Source of the DNA: Spirometra erinaceieuropaei
Taxonomy: Eukaryota; Platyhelminthes; Cestoda; Diphyllobothriidea; Diphyllobothriidae
Length of the DNA stretch: 64,000 nucleotides
Assembly: GCA_902702965.1 (NCBI GenBank)
Contig: CACRXP010000550.1
Location: 171,741 to 235,740, forward strand
Reading direction: 5' to 3'
The translations under genes and the position numbers were made by a program. Under the pieces are notes generated by a model that was given only the letters and a program-made list of their open reading frames with translations, ran no database searches and was not told the origin of the DNA. Numbering within the stretch: the first letter of the stretch is position 1; each line of letters opens with the position of its first letter. This document shows, in pieces, positions 44,684 to 54,959 of this stretch.

Positions 44684-47578
44684 GTGCCAACTCCTGAGGC
44701 CGCTCGAACCAGTGGCCGCTGTCTAGAAATCTACTACACTAACTGTCAGAGTCTTCTCAACAAGCTAGGTGAACTCAGATTACTAGTTTCTGAACAGAAG
44801 CCACACATAATTGTCCTAACAGAGACATGGTTGACTGAGGAAATTAGTAGTAGCGAAGTCAGAATTGAAGGCTACCAACTGTTCCGTTGTGACAGATTTC
44901 ACCGTAGAGGTGGAGGCACAGCAATTTATGTGTCAAATGAAATTGCGTGCTGTCAACGAGAAATATCCGATGGTGCGCCCCGAAATTTTGAAATAATTTC
45001 ATGCAAGATATGCATCAAACAATTACCGACACTGAACCTGTGTGTTGTCTATCGGCCTCCCAGCTCGAATGAAATCGCCGATATGGAATTACTTAGTGTA
45101 CTGAAGTTGAAATGTAAGCAGGAGAACTTACTACTTCTGGGTGACTTCAACGCTCCAGGAATAGACTGGAACATTCCCCTAACAAACGCCCCGTCCACGT
45201 CATTTGACCACAAGCTACTACAACTCTCCCTGAATGAATACCTCATTCAGCACATAAAATTCGGAACAAGAATGAGAGAAGGACAACGATCTAACTGTTC
45301 AGATCTCGTTTTCAGTAAAGAAGAAGGACTCATAAAGGAAGTGAATCCACAACCTCCACTCGGTTAAAGCGATCATATTGCTTTTACCTGCGTGTGCTCT
45401 CTCCTATCCAACCAACAACCAAAAATCAAGACGCGCAGAAATATTTGGAAGGGTGACTTTAACGCAATGAGACGCACTCTTTTGGAGGAAACCTGGTTGG
45501 TCAACACAGAAGATTCAGACGAATTTTGGCAATACTTTCGCGGGATTATAGAGCGTCTGATTGATTCCCATTGTCCAATAAAAATGACAAGACCATGTAT
45601 GCGACCGCCGTGGGTCAATCCGACGACAAAAAAGAACATGAAGAAGAAACAGAGACTCTGGAAAAAGTATTTGCATCTTCGAGATCCAAGGTCACTCGCC
45701 GAATATAAGGATCAGCGCAATAAATGCCGCAAAGAAATACGGGTTGCTAGAAGTTCTTTCGAGCGTCGACTGATAGCAGAATCCGTTACCTGTCCCAAGA
45801 AGTTTTACGGGTACATCCGCAGTAGGAGGAAACATAGGGACGAAATTGCGTGTCTAAAGGATAGCCTCGGAAACTTATTAGTTGAAGGGTCACAGAAAGT
45901 GCGATTACTGTCTCATTTTTTTCAATCGGTTTTTACGGAGGAGTCCCTAGAAGACAATCAGCAGTTTGAAATGGACCGAGACAGCCGGGAGCTTCAAATG
46001 CGCCAAAATATTGCCGTCATTAAGTCCGTCGCCTTTTCCGTCGAAGAAGTCAGACGCGTCCTCAGTCAAATAAAACCTGATAAGTCTCCTGGACCCGACG
46101 GAATTCCCGGGCTGATACTTAAGGAGCTATCAACGGAGTTGTCAAAGCCTCTTTCGACTCTCTTTGAGCTGTCAATGAGAACAGGAAGGCTGCCCTCACA
46201 GTGGAAGACAGCTAACCTCGTTCCATTGCATAAGGGAGGTAGCAGGATGACAGCAAGCAGCTTTCGACCTATTAGCTTAACTTGCCTCCCTTGCAAAACG
46301 ATGGAAGCTATAGTAAAGAACGCTATACAGAAATTTTGTGAAGAAAATAACATCTTACAGGATTTTCAACATGGCTTCCGGAGAGGACGTTCCTGCCTCT
46401 CAAATCTGCTAGCTTGTCTGGAGATCTGGACCAGGGCTCTAGAAGAGGGTTTTGAGGTCGATGTCGTGTACATCGATTTCCGCAAAGCTTTTGACACTGT
46501 CCCACACCAACGTCTTCTTCACAAATTGAGCGACATTGGCATCCAGGGAGATCTTCTGAACTGGATTAGGGCGTTTCTGGTTGGTCGGAAACAACGTGTC
46601 TGTATCGGGGATGATATGTCAGAATGGGTGAATGTGACCAGTGGTGTGCCGCAAGGCTCAGTTCTGGGACCATTGCTCTTCATCCTTTACGTTAACGACA
46701 GCCTTCAGGAACTCGACTGCGGCAAAATAATGTTTGCAGACGACGTTAAGCTCTGGCAAGTCATTAAGGGTCCGAATGATCAGAGATCCCTTCAAGATAA
46801 TCTGCACCGACTGCAAGCGTGGTCGAAGAAATGGCTTCTAGATTTCAATGTGGAGAAGTGTGCCGTCCTTCATCTGCGTCCAACCAACTCTCATTCAAAT
46901 GAGAGTCTCAGGACTTATCACCTGAAAGATATAAGGCTCCCCGCAGAATCTTCACAGAAGGATCTCGGGGTTTGGATACAGAACAACCTGAAACCAACAC
47001 TGCAGTGTCACAAGGCTGCAAAGAACGCCATGGGAGTGCTGCATGCAATAAAAAGGGCTTTCGTGAATTTTGATGAAGACCTTTTTGGGAGAGTTTACGG
47101 CACATTTGTTCGGCCCCACTTAGAATATGGCATACAAGCATGGCGGCCATGGCTGGTAAAGGACCAAGAATGCCTCGAACGGGTACAACGGCGTGCAACA
47201 AAGCTGGTAAACGGTCTAAAAAGCCATTCCTACACAGACAGACTCAATTGCCTTAATTTATTCCCTCTGTGTTACAGGCAGCAAAGAGGTGATCTTATCC
47301 TCGTCTACAAGATAATACATGGCCTTGAGTATGGACTTAAATTTGAGGACATGTTTTAGTGGCATCTTTCACCCAATCTTCGTGGTCACTCGATGAAGTT
47401 ACGGACAACAATGTCCAGGCTGAATCTTCGTTCTGAGTTTTTTACGCAGAGGGTAGTGGAGAAATGGAACGATCTCCCTCAGTCAGTCGTGGAGGCTACA
47501 TCCCTGCAACTCTTCAAGAAACGCTTGGATTATTATTTGTGTCCCCTGTTTTCCCTCGACGGTCTGAATCTGAACTAA
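44684..47578 (+). pseudogene. LINE-A3 ORF2 (endonuclease-RT), two nonsense codons
   Basis: One frame of about 964 codons, uninterrupted except for TAA at 45365-45367 and TAG at 47357-47359. The endonuclease shows TNCQSLLNKL, TETWL, VVYRPP, GDFNAPGIDW (near residue 152) and SDH directly after the TAA. The RT shows SPGPDGIPG near 468, HGFRRGRSC, VYIDFRKAFDTVPHQRL near 594, SGVPQGSVLGPLLFILYVND near 650 and MFADDVKLW near 683. The C-terminal region ends VEKWNDLPQSVVEATSLQLF and SLDGLNLN. LINE-A2 has sense codons at both places (TTA and AAA), so both stops are private point changes. The frame is open upstream of 44684 and overlaps the end of ORF1. Confidence 0.9.
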
Positions 47579-47757
47579 TACCCCTGGTTCCCACAAATAT
47601 TTCCTCTGAGACAATGCTACTCAAATGAACCAAGTACTGTTTTTATAGTGAATATTTTTTGTTCGTGTACAGTTATTTCTAACGAGCTGACATGTAATTA
47701 ATAGGGTTTTCAAAGGCTTTGCCTATTATCCTTACCAAATAAACTGAAATAAACTTA
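47579..47757 (+). repeat. LINE-A3 3' UTR with microsatellite terminus
   Basis: About 180 bases nearly identical to LINE-A2 at 21546-21730, including gtgaatattttttgttcgtg, 'aacgagctgacatgtaat' and 'agggttttcaaaggctttg'. It ends in accaaataaactgaaataaac. The short tandem terminus instead of polyA fits CR1-group elements. Confidence 0.8.
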
Positions 47758-48600
47758 AAAGATGTTAGCGACGGATTTGCCAGGGTTCGAACCACTGAGA
47801 GCAATTGATTCTCTTTGCCTGTCGCGCGCTTGGCGCATCCTTGAGGCCATCTCAAAAATCTCTGTGATTCTAAGATGAACTGATAAGGAACTAGTGGATA
47901 GGTCACGCAGTTGTCGCCTCAACTTTTTTAGTCTGTTCTGAAGAAAATGAGGAACAAGAGAATCTGAAGAATTAGGCTTGAGATATCTACGCGGCACAAA
48001 CTCTAGAATGTCCTTGGAAACATTGGACATGACGAAAAATGACTGCATCGCTACAAGTGAGGAAGTCACACCAATCCAAGGACCTCATATAGTTATTTAT
48101 TAAGGCGCTATCTACGCAGTCGTAGTTCATGTAAGTCCGAACGGCGCTTGTCTTTTTTGAAAAGACAAGCGGTAAGCAACAATGATTTAATATGTGGTCA
48201 CTGTCAATGAGGTCCTTTTTTAAGCAACAGAAAGAGGAGCAATGTCATAGATCTAAAATGTGATTATCTCTTTTTGGAGAGCGCAATAGTTGGGAGCAAT
48301 TAGAAAAATTGACAATATCTTGAAAGGGCTGGAATCTGGGTGGACAGCTATTGGAACCCAGTCCATTTCAGGAAGGTTAAAATACCCAGTGATTATTTTA
48401 ACATCGAAAGCAGCTCCCGAAATTAATTTAAAGATTTCACAGAGTTGTAAATCATCACTGGCAAAAGAATTTGGGGGATTGTAGATACAGCCAATAATTG
48501 CCTTTCCTTGCGGCGAGAGAATAACAGATGCAAAGCAGAAGTTTCACGTGAATGAGGATGCATCCAAGTAAAAGGGAGAGTGCCTTATGTTCTCGATGTC
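47758..48600 (-). pseudogene. LINE-B1, 5' portion (endonuclease end and linker)
   Basis: Minus-strand continuation of LINE-B1 beyond the LINE-A3 insertion. Readable blocks are CFASVILSPQGKAIIGCIYN then PPN near 48490-48540, VKIITGYFNLPEMDW near 48390 (the endonuclease GDFN motif with Asp changed to Tyr), YDCVDSALINNYMRSLDWCD near 48100, FVPRRYLKPNSSDSLVPHFL near 47970, and RRQLRDLSTSSLSVHLRI near 47890. The last block is shared with LINE-B2. Frameshifts are present, so the copy was dead or has decayed after the insertion. Its N-terminal end upstream of 48600 is not clear. Confidence 0.78.
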
Positions 48601-48604
48601 ATTT

Positions 48605-49105
48605 CATTTCGACCCTAAACTGTCTTTCGACTTTCACAGCGGAATCCACAGAGTTCGCCATCTACTGGTAGTTTGATCGGTCTGCAATGAGGTCCCATGG
48701 TCCTATCTCCCTTGCTCCAACCTCGGCTGGACTCGAGGCAGACAGTGACCAGTCGCGTTTAGGTTTCTCTATTTTCGCCACTTTGGCGCGAATAGACTTG
48801 ACCGATGTATGCATTCTGCAAGATCTTCGATACATTCATGCGGACGAACTTGGAATACGGGATTGAATCCTGGAGACCATAGACGGTTTGAGGTCAGAAT
48901 AGTCTTGAAGGCGTCTAGAAAAGAGTTGAGAAAAGATTTGGAGTTAGAACTCCTCTCTCTACGCAGCCCACCCAATACATCTGAAATTCCTTCCCTTACA
49001 AGCCTTGCATATTTTGAAGAGTTTGAATTGCAGCTTGACCTATGAGGAACTTTTTCGAATTCGTTAACATGACCAGCTTCCGAGTCCACCCACTATAACT
49101 ATTCA
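48605..49105. other. Unassigned, perhaps 5' part of LINE-B1
   Basis: Open frames on both strands (48769-49089 minus, 48809-49045 plus) lie where the beginning of LINE-B1 ORF2 or ORF1 would be, but no motif can be read. The two frames overlap, so at most one could be real. Confidence 0.25.
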
Positions 49106-49107
49106 TT

Positions 49108-49262
49108 CATAAGGCGAGGCTGGATGTGTGGAAGGCTTCCTCTTCCGTCAAAGTGGTCAGACTATGGAATGCCCTTCCTGCAAACGTTTTGATTTCACCA
49201 GTAACAGAGGGATTTAAAAGGAACCTCTTCATATTCATGTTCCGAAATGAAGGAAAGTGATA
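49108..49262 (+). pseudogene. LINE C-terminal scrap
   Basis: Plus-strand translation RLDVWKASSSVKVVRLWNAL then PANVLISPVTEGFKRNLFIF resembles the conserved C-terminal motif of LINE-A type proteins (FFxxRVVxxWNxLPxxVVxxxSVxxFKxxLD). Only the last 50 or so residues are present. Confidence 0.65.
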
Positions 49263-49264
49263 AG

Positions 49265-50012
49265 AGATCAACCCCAACCATAAAAAATCATATCATCTCA
49301 ATTCATATGGTTTCTTCGTACACGGACTGGATTCTGTGTTTCGAATAGTGCATTCAAAGACTCGCGCCTTTTTACTCAATAAACCAGACTAAACTGTGAC
49401 CTGTGACATTTGACGAACAGAGCATATGGTGCTGACCTCAAACGACTCGGTGTATATACCCCATTATTTCACCTAGAAATGCAGGGCTCAGAGCCTTCGC
49501 GGCTTTCTGTCATTGAACGCTATGGCGTNNNNNNNNNNNNNNNNNNNNNNNNNNNNNNNNNNNNNNNNNNNNNNNNNNNNNNNNNNNNNNNNNNNNNNNN
49601 NNNNNNNNNNNNNNNNNNNNNNNNNNNNNNNNNNNNNNNNNNNNNNNNNNNNNNNNNNNNNNNNNNNNNNNNNNNNNAGCACGTCAACGTATTCCTCACG
49701 ATGACAAATCTGACTTGTTTTAAAACTATCGGCACGCGACAAAAGTCGTGGCTCGGACTGACTGGTCCGATGACTGAGTCAGACTCAGTAGCTCCTTAAT
49801 GTGGCCCACTCAGATGTGAGCTACTTACTTGTACTTAGTACGGCTGCGATCATGCCTGATCTAGTCGGTCTCGATGGTGTACCGAACTGTACCCCTACAC
49901 GCGTGGCGATCCACGGCAGCGGATCCGGACAGTTCAACCCGGTTGCTAATGTAGGCGAAAAAGCGAGTCTCGGGACGTAGTCACGAAAGCTACACGGTCG
50001 CAGTAACAAGAG
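49265..50012. other. Unassigned; contains assembly gap 49529-49677 and PLE terminal sequence
   Basis: No gene is recognised. The N run of 149 bases lies at 49529-49677. The part next to the hammerhead-like motif, 49960-50012, resembles the sequence after the motif at 52.64 kb (cttgttactgcgaccgtgt against cttgtcccagtgatcgtgt on the minus strand), so it probably belongs to a PLE terminal repeat. Confidence 0.35.
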
Positions 50013-50068
50013 GTCTATTAGGCTGACGTTTCGGGTTCCCACTCGGATCCATCATCAGAAACAGAGTC
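50013..50068 (-). ncRNA. Hammerhead-ribozyme-like motif 1 (PLE type)
   Basis: On the minus strand: core CUGAUGA (50052-50058), a hairpin, then GAAAC (50028-50032) and GUC (50025-50027). GAAACGUC leaves helix III as the self-complementary ACGU, as described for minimal hammerheads in Penelope-like retroelements, which may act as dimers. Stem II here is GGAUCC against GGAACC with a mismatch, and one extra U lies between core A9 and the stem. Stem I is weak. The core is intact, but overall it is probably decayed. It follows an RTE-like LINE tail on the same strand. Confidence 0.55.
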
Positions 50069-50104
50069 AGGTAAAGATAGTGGGTTGCCTAGGTGTTGCA
50101 GTGT

Positions 50105-50480
50105 TTATTGGATGTTGTTTATAGGCCGCTACATGCCATTCTCTTCGCCAACAACGGAGGCCGAGTATGGAATGTTCAAGAACCATCCCCATGTCTTGAG
50201 GAACTCAGTCGAGCCAGGTTTTGAATTGACTCCCTCATTAACGCCTCCAATGGGGTAACGGTGCCGGAACAAAGGCAGTAACACTCAACCGAGGTGGACA
50301 AGGAAAAACATGCCCAAACCGCTTTAGTTTTCTTTCTTGGGTGATCTGGGTTATCCTTGCGATGTTGTCGCAGTGAGCGCGGACTGTCTCATTTGAGACG
50401 AAGTCGGTGTCTTTCACCCGAAGGATGGTCCTCAAGCAGTGGTGGCCAGATATCTTGGATGGGATCCGGACTGCCCAGAT
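50105..50480 (-). pseudogene. RTE-like LINE C-terminal fragment
   Basis: On the minus strand the frame 50476-50241 reads KISGHHCLRTILRVKDTDFV, SNETVRAHCDNIARITQITQ, ERKLKRFGHVF and PAPLPHWRR. This matches the family pattern (HRCLRxILRVKxTDRVSN, RRLRWFGHVLRR, PAPLPTWRR) seen at the end of flatworm RTE-like LINEs. Downstream, in shifted frames, SIQNLARLSSSRH and 'cggcctccgttgttggcgaag' correspond to the closing QLKTWLDT and GLRRWRREW blocks. It is a 5'-truncated, frameshifted copy. Confidence 0.7.
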
Positions 50481-50529
50481 ATGTCTGCGGAGACCAGGTC
50501 GTGTGTGGCACGTGTAGACGGACTGCCTG

Positions 50530-50760
50530 GCTTTGTCAGCCACTGCGCCAGAGCCCGCCTCCAGTCGTCCTGGCTCTGTACTGCCACCGGACCCATGTGG
50601 CTGTTGGTGGAGAGAGTTCGGCAGATGTCGCGCAAGTCGACCACCGCCATAAAATAACTCACACGCAAGTCACCCTTCCGTGCCCACCACGGTGTGGAGC
50701 AGACGGTGGACATCATCGTTCGCGACAGTCGAAATCCCAGTATTCACGTTTGGATCAAAA
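50530..50760 (-). repeat. Dispersed repeat family R, minus-strand copy
   Basis: On the minus strand the blocks gatgtccaccgtctgctcca, gggtgacttgcgtgtgag, ggtggtcgacttgcg and catctgccgaactctctc correspond to the family R copies at 55.4 and 62.3 kb. The downstream half diverges and runs into the RTE-like LINE tail, so R may be attached to that LINE here. Confidence 0.6.
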
Positions 50761-50764
50761 AGAA

Positions 50765-52138
50765 ACTGCACAACTTCACTCCTCCAGTTTGTAGAATTCG
50801 CATCTATGCTGCAGAAGGTTAGAACTGTCAACTTCGAGGTTAATATGAAATGACTGTATCCTGCTGTGAGTCATGCACTTTTTGACTATTTCTTTTAAGG
50901 ACTGACAGGCATGTTACTTGGAACGTTTTTTCCAATTAGTCTGTCGTAAGTCGGAAACTCAATTAACCGGAAAATATCCTTTCTGCCGGCAAGGGGACTG
51001 AGCACACCACCACTGAGTTATCGCAGTCACACCTGCCACTGACTTCAGGGCAACCGATCATCGTGCGCATTAAAAACTCCCCACTTTTTCACGTACTCGA
51101 AACATGCCAGTCATCTGCCATTTTCCTCTACTTCGCCAATTTAAAACTACAGATTGCATTTTATTTGAATTTTTCGAAGCCGTGCAACGAAAAATATGGC
51201 TCCTACGGTCAGTTCCTGCTGCCTCCTAGGGTCAGGCGAACTCTTCTGATCTCTCCCCGCTAATGCGCCCTGTTGAGGTCAAGACTTGAAGTTTCTAACA
51301 TTGTGTCTACGTTGGTAGGACCTGGTTTTGGATTGCCGGCGAATTTTGCCTCAGTGCTTTTACTGGACCAACTTATGTTTGACCTCATGGATAGCATCCT
51401 GCGCAAAACACTTCGCAGCCGTTTTCGATTCCTTGTGTCCTACCTTGGCGAAAGTCAATAGCATCTCAGTCCCACTGCCAATTTCCTGGCCGCACCCACA
51501 GCCTTTCGTCCACACTCGCAAAGCAACCAATCAGGACTGAGCACTGACGCACTCGCGCTCTCCCGTCTACTCCGCGTACGAACGATTGAGCCCACAGCCG
51601 TCGTGACGTCTGCGATTGCTCTGCTGCCGCGAGTTTTCTCGAATTTTTGTCAGCTATTGCGCACAAAAATAACAACTACCCTATGTCAAAAAAGTAATTA
51701 GTCAACCTCTTCTCTACGAAGCTACTTCGAGACGGCGGTGGACCTAATTGCGAGTAACTCGAACCGCCCACGCACGATGGGTTGCATTTTGAGGTATTGT
51801 GTGTTCGGTCCGCACGAACGGGATGTAGGTGAGTGTTTTACACCCTGCCAAGGCGTCCTGGGAGGCGCAATTTCCATCGTAGGTACCAGTGTGCAGGTAC
51901 AGGTGCCGGGGCTTGAGAAGACATAGTTTAAAACTTGACGAATCGAACGTTAGAAATGAACGGAAGCCTGACTTGCAAAGCAATTCAGGTGTAAGGTGCA
52001 TTTGTTGTCTGTCATCTCAGACTTTTTCTACCTAAATTCTTCGCATCTATACTCTCTTGGATGGCAATTTATGTAGCTTAACATCGCGTTAGCATTTCCG
52101 AGCTATGAGTTTATTGTGTTTGTGTGGGCATTGCGATT
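50765..52138. other. Unassigned sequence
   Basis: No recognised gene. Overlapping short frames on both strands around 51273-51675 have no named motif. Confidence 0.25.
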
Positions 52139-52216
52139 TCATCCTCCTCCCCCTCGCCGTCCTCCTCCTCCTCCTCCTCCTCATCATCATCATCACCATC
52201 ATCCGCATAATCACCT

Positions 52217-52247
<31 letters not shown>

Positions 52248-52285
52248 CGCCGCCGCCGCCATCACCACCACCATCTCTTCTCCTT
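52139..52285. repeat. Compound trinucleotide microsatellite
   Basis: Runs of (CTC)n, (CAT)n and (CCG)n follow one another, for example cctcctcctcctcctcctc, catcatcatcatcaccatca and gccgccgccgccgccgccgc. Open frames across it encode only homopolymeric Ala, Pro, His or Arg runs and are not treated as genes. Confidence 0.95.
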
Positions 52286-52289
52286 CTCC

Positions 52290-52640
52290 ACCTTTGTCAT
52301 CATTTTTTCATCGTTCTCCGGCACACTGACCAGCACGTTTGTGCATGTTCCACATGCCTCGAAACATCGTTCCCGTGAGCGTTCCGTCTAACTTGCTACG
52401 CATTGACAAATCCGCGCATTCGGCTCCTTTTTCCGCACCAGTACACGTCGGCAGCTGGCGTGTACCTGCGTTGTGGTTAGGCAGACACTCAGACCACACA
52501 CTCTTGTTTGTACCGGCATTCTTGTTGCTAGTTCAGGTGATGAAGTTTGAACTTTGTTTTGGTTTGCGAGCACACATTTCTCGGGTGCTACTTTATTAGA
52601 AAGCCCTTCTGTTTCGTGAAGGAGACACGATCACTGGGAC
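52290..52640. other. Unassigned sequence
   Basis: No gene is recognised between the microsatellite and the PLE terminus. Confidence 0.25.
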
Positions 52641-52644
52641 AAGA

Positions 52645-52698
52645 GCTTTATTAGCCTGACGTTTCGGATTCCTGCTCGAACCCATCATCGGAGACAAT
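52645..52698 (-). ncRNA. Hammerhead-ribozyme-like motif 2 (PLE type)
   Basis: On the minus strand: CCGAUGA (52685-52691, consensus CUGAUGA with U4 changed to C), stem II GGGUUC (52678-52683) pairing with GAAUCC (52666-52671) around a six-base loop, GAAAC (52661-52665) and GUC (52658-52660). Stem I GUCU/AGGC forms four pairs. As in the other copies, one extra base separates core A9 from stem II and helix III is the bare ACGU palindrome. U4 is a conserved catalytic-core position, so this copy is likely inactive. It lies directly downstream of a PLE GIY-YIG C-terminus on the same strand. Confidence 0.6.
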
Positions 52699-52753
52699 AA
52701 CAGATACGGGTTGTTCATCCACAATGGTTTGCAGTCACCATGCTACCGCATAC

Positions 52754-53140
52754 CTATGAACATTCACGGCTCTCCCCTTCATCGGGGATCGTTGCACTTG
52801 GTGTGCTAATTGTTTGATAGCCGACATTCACGTCGTTAATTGCTGCAATTTCATCACGTGTGTTGGATGTTGGTGTGATGATTGCCCGACCATCTGACCC
52901 ACCGACCCTAACGTTGGTAACAGTGTTCACCTGTGTGCTCCACGCGTGATTAATTACTCCGCCTAGGCGAAGTCTCAGCACCGAATATGGAAGGGGAAGG
53001 TCATTGCACTTGTTAATGGACTGGAGGCCAGTAAACCATGACTCAAACAGCTCCCATCTCACGCGGTTGTCACCTCTAGCGAGAATTTCGGCCTTGTCGA
53101 ATTTAAATGTGTGGTGGACTAAAGACCAAAGTGTTCAGGA
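52754..53140 (-). pseudogene. PLE3 C-terminal GIY-YIG region
   Basis: On the minus strand the frame reads [18 protein letters not shown], then WELFESWFTGLQSINKCNDL and PLPYSVLRLRL. This is the C-terminal end of the GIY-YIG domain of Penelope-like proteins (family pattern: H-x-FDF-x-A-x-IL-x-RG, RELIEAW, SINRHIDLPAPY). The GIY-YIG core itself lies upstream and is not readable. A tail of about 60 residues with an acidic end precedes the stop at 52754. A hammerhead-like motif follows 55 bases after the stop, the position expected for a PLE terminal repeat. Confidence 0.65.
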
Positions 53141-53289
53141 AAACGACAAATACGTTGCAAGCACGGAACTTCAACAGCAACCACCCAATCAGCCACAAAG
53201 ACAGTTGTGTAAGGACGCTCTATCGGCGTGCCGGAACGCGCCCATAGAGCTTTTGTGGCCGACTTGGGTGGATTGTTTCGTTTGTTAAG

Positions 53290-54235
53290 GAGTCGTTAAA
53301 AGTGCGAACAAGTGATTAAGCCAAGGGTTCAAGCCCGCCGCTGGCACCTGTCAAAAGACAAGAGGTGAAAGGGAGAGGGGGGAGGGGAAAGCTGGACCGA
53401 TCAAATGCTGACCCGACGTTCAGTTTCTTTGCTACTAACAATCCAAACCGTCACCACGCGTTAAGACTTGCGGCTTTGAAGGCTGCCACGAACTGAGGAT
53501 CAGCCTGCAGTAACCTTTCCCAATGTGACCTTTATGGTTACTGTCTTAATTGACGGCCCCGAAGCCCTCCCTGTGGAGTCTAACTTGTGCGCGTGTAGAG
53601 ACCAACATGTTTCTGGTAGCCGGAGATGTGGATTCATCCCTCTTGGCCGCTTTGTCCACGCCCATATCTAGTCGTTATGATTTTTTTCGGTCACTGGATG
53701 TCGTGTAGCTGCTGTAGAAGAGGCATACGACAGGAAGCAGAGGTCAGTCAATGTCGGGCATCACAAAAAGTTGTTTCGTCTTCACCAGAGAGCGTATTTC
53801 GTCCTTGCCAGGGAAGCCCATGGGCAAATAAACGCAGCCTCAATGTTCTCCAATCCTTGATTCAATATCAGAATTAGTCTTACAGGAGTAAGATGAGACT
53901 GCCTTTAGCCAACACGATCCGAACTTTTTGTGCGTTACGTCGATGGCACCCTTGCTGTCGCCAGGAGGAGGATGAGGAGCATGCTGTAGCATTTCCGTAA
54001 CTTGTTCAATAAAATCTCTTTGGGTATGAAGCTGTAAAGCAACAGCTACCCCTGGGTCGGTGTTTTCGCCAGTCAAAATCCTAACGCCGAAATCGAGACT
54101 ACGGCCTACCCAAAGGCAGCGAACAGTGTGCGTCCTCTCAACTCTCACCACAGCCCTCCGGTGAATCACAAAAAAGTTGCATGAGAACGCTCCCCAAATG
54201 CAGCAAACCAGGAGACGAGAAATCTGAGGTCCGAT
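53290..54235. other. Unassigned sequence
   Basis: No gene is recognised. A minus-strand frame of 109 codons (53840-54169) is open but has no named motif. The RT part expected upstream of PLE4 is not readable here. Confidence 0.25.
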
Positions 54236-54239
54236 ATCG

Positions 54240-54957
54240 CTGCGACCGGCTAACGTAGATCCACTATCTCAAAGGCTTGCGTTTCTGCTCTCAGAGGACC
54301 AAGAGGAACCCCAGCGAGGAAACGTTTCAGGGGGCGGTCAAGCACACTCTAACGAGACCAAGTGTTGACACTGAGCACCGACCTACAATTACCATGCTCA
54401 GCTGCGTCACAAAGATTAAAAACCACCAAAACTCTAATGTGCGGTTTGGCGCAATGTTGTACCGTATTACGTGCCAGAACTGTCTCGACAATTACACACG
54501 ACAGACTGAACGCAAGCTCGGGTCGTGCCTACACTGAGACAAGCTGACTGTGTGTCGGGAGGACGAATTATCACAGATGGCTGCTCAAACCGTCGAAGGG
54601 GGTCATGGGCTCAACTTCGCAGCTGTCGACATAATCGCTCCAGGCGGGAGCAAAACAAGCCAGCAGTTGGTGGAGACCTGGGCCTCTGAGAAGAACTCTG
54701 CAATCCGGCATATGAATCACGCACCCGCAAACAGAGTCGTACGGCGCTATCTCGCGGCCTGCGATACCAGCAGCTGGTCTCCCTGTTTACTCAAAGCATT
54801 CGGGCAAAGTCGCTTGGTTGGCATTTCCGCTTCAATTATTGATGGTAGCCCGCTGGACGCACCGCTTCGACCGTTCTTTTCTGAATCGTTGTTAAATGGT
54901 CTGACTACCGACCAGCCTACCTTCCGATCTCTGCAGAACGGTAGCTCAGACTAAAAT
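54240..54957 (+). pseudogene. PLE4 GIY-YIG region with nonsense codon
   Basis: One plus-strand frame, 54277-54954, is interrupted by TGA at 54535-54537. It reads KHTLTRPSVDTEHRPTITML, then GAMLYRITCQNCLDNYTRQT, ERKLGSCLH, stop, ELSQMAAQTVEGGHGLNFAA, VDIIAPGGSKTSQQLVETWA and NRVVRRYL. The pattern is that of a PLE-type GIY-YIG domain: YRIxC, a degenerate Y-I-G (YTRQT), and a QLVETW helix. The Gly of the second motif is lost and the stop falls in the catalytic region, so the copy is dead. Only the C-terminal third of the element is present. Confidence 0.7.
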
Positions 54958-54959
54958 AG

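Larger units (their letters stand above)
42932..47757 (+). mobile_element. LINE-A3, near-complete CR1-type retrotransposon inserted into LINE-B1
   Basis: The element lies between two halves of LINE-B1. In LINE-B2 the sequence reads ccgatgacg directly followed by gaagatgttagcg; here ccgatgacg ends at 42931 and aagatgttagcg begins at about 47758. The insert carries a 5' region of about 550 bases, ORF1, ORF2 and a 3' UTR ending in aaataaactgaaataaac. No target-site duplication is evident, and one base may be lost, which fits CR1-group elements. Length about 4.8 kb suits a full-length element. Two nonsense codons in ORF2 make it inactive as it stands. Confidence 0.85.

Noticed and set aside
52089..52391. 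Ala-, Pro- and His-rich open frames
   Set aside because: They are translations of the trinucleotide microsatellite.
53840..54169. Minus-strand open frame of 109 codons
   Set aside because: No recognised domain, no splice or start context, and surrounded by retroelement fragments.
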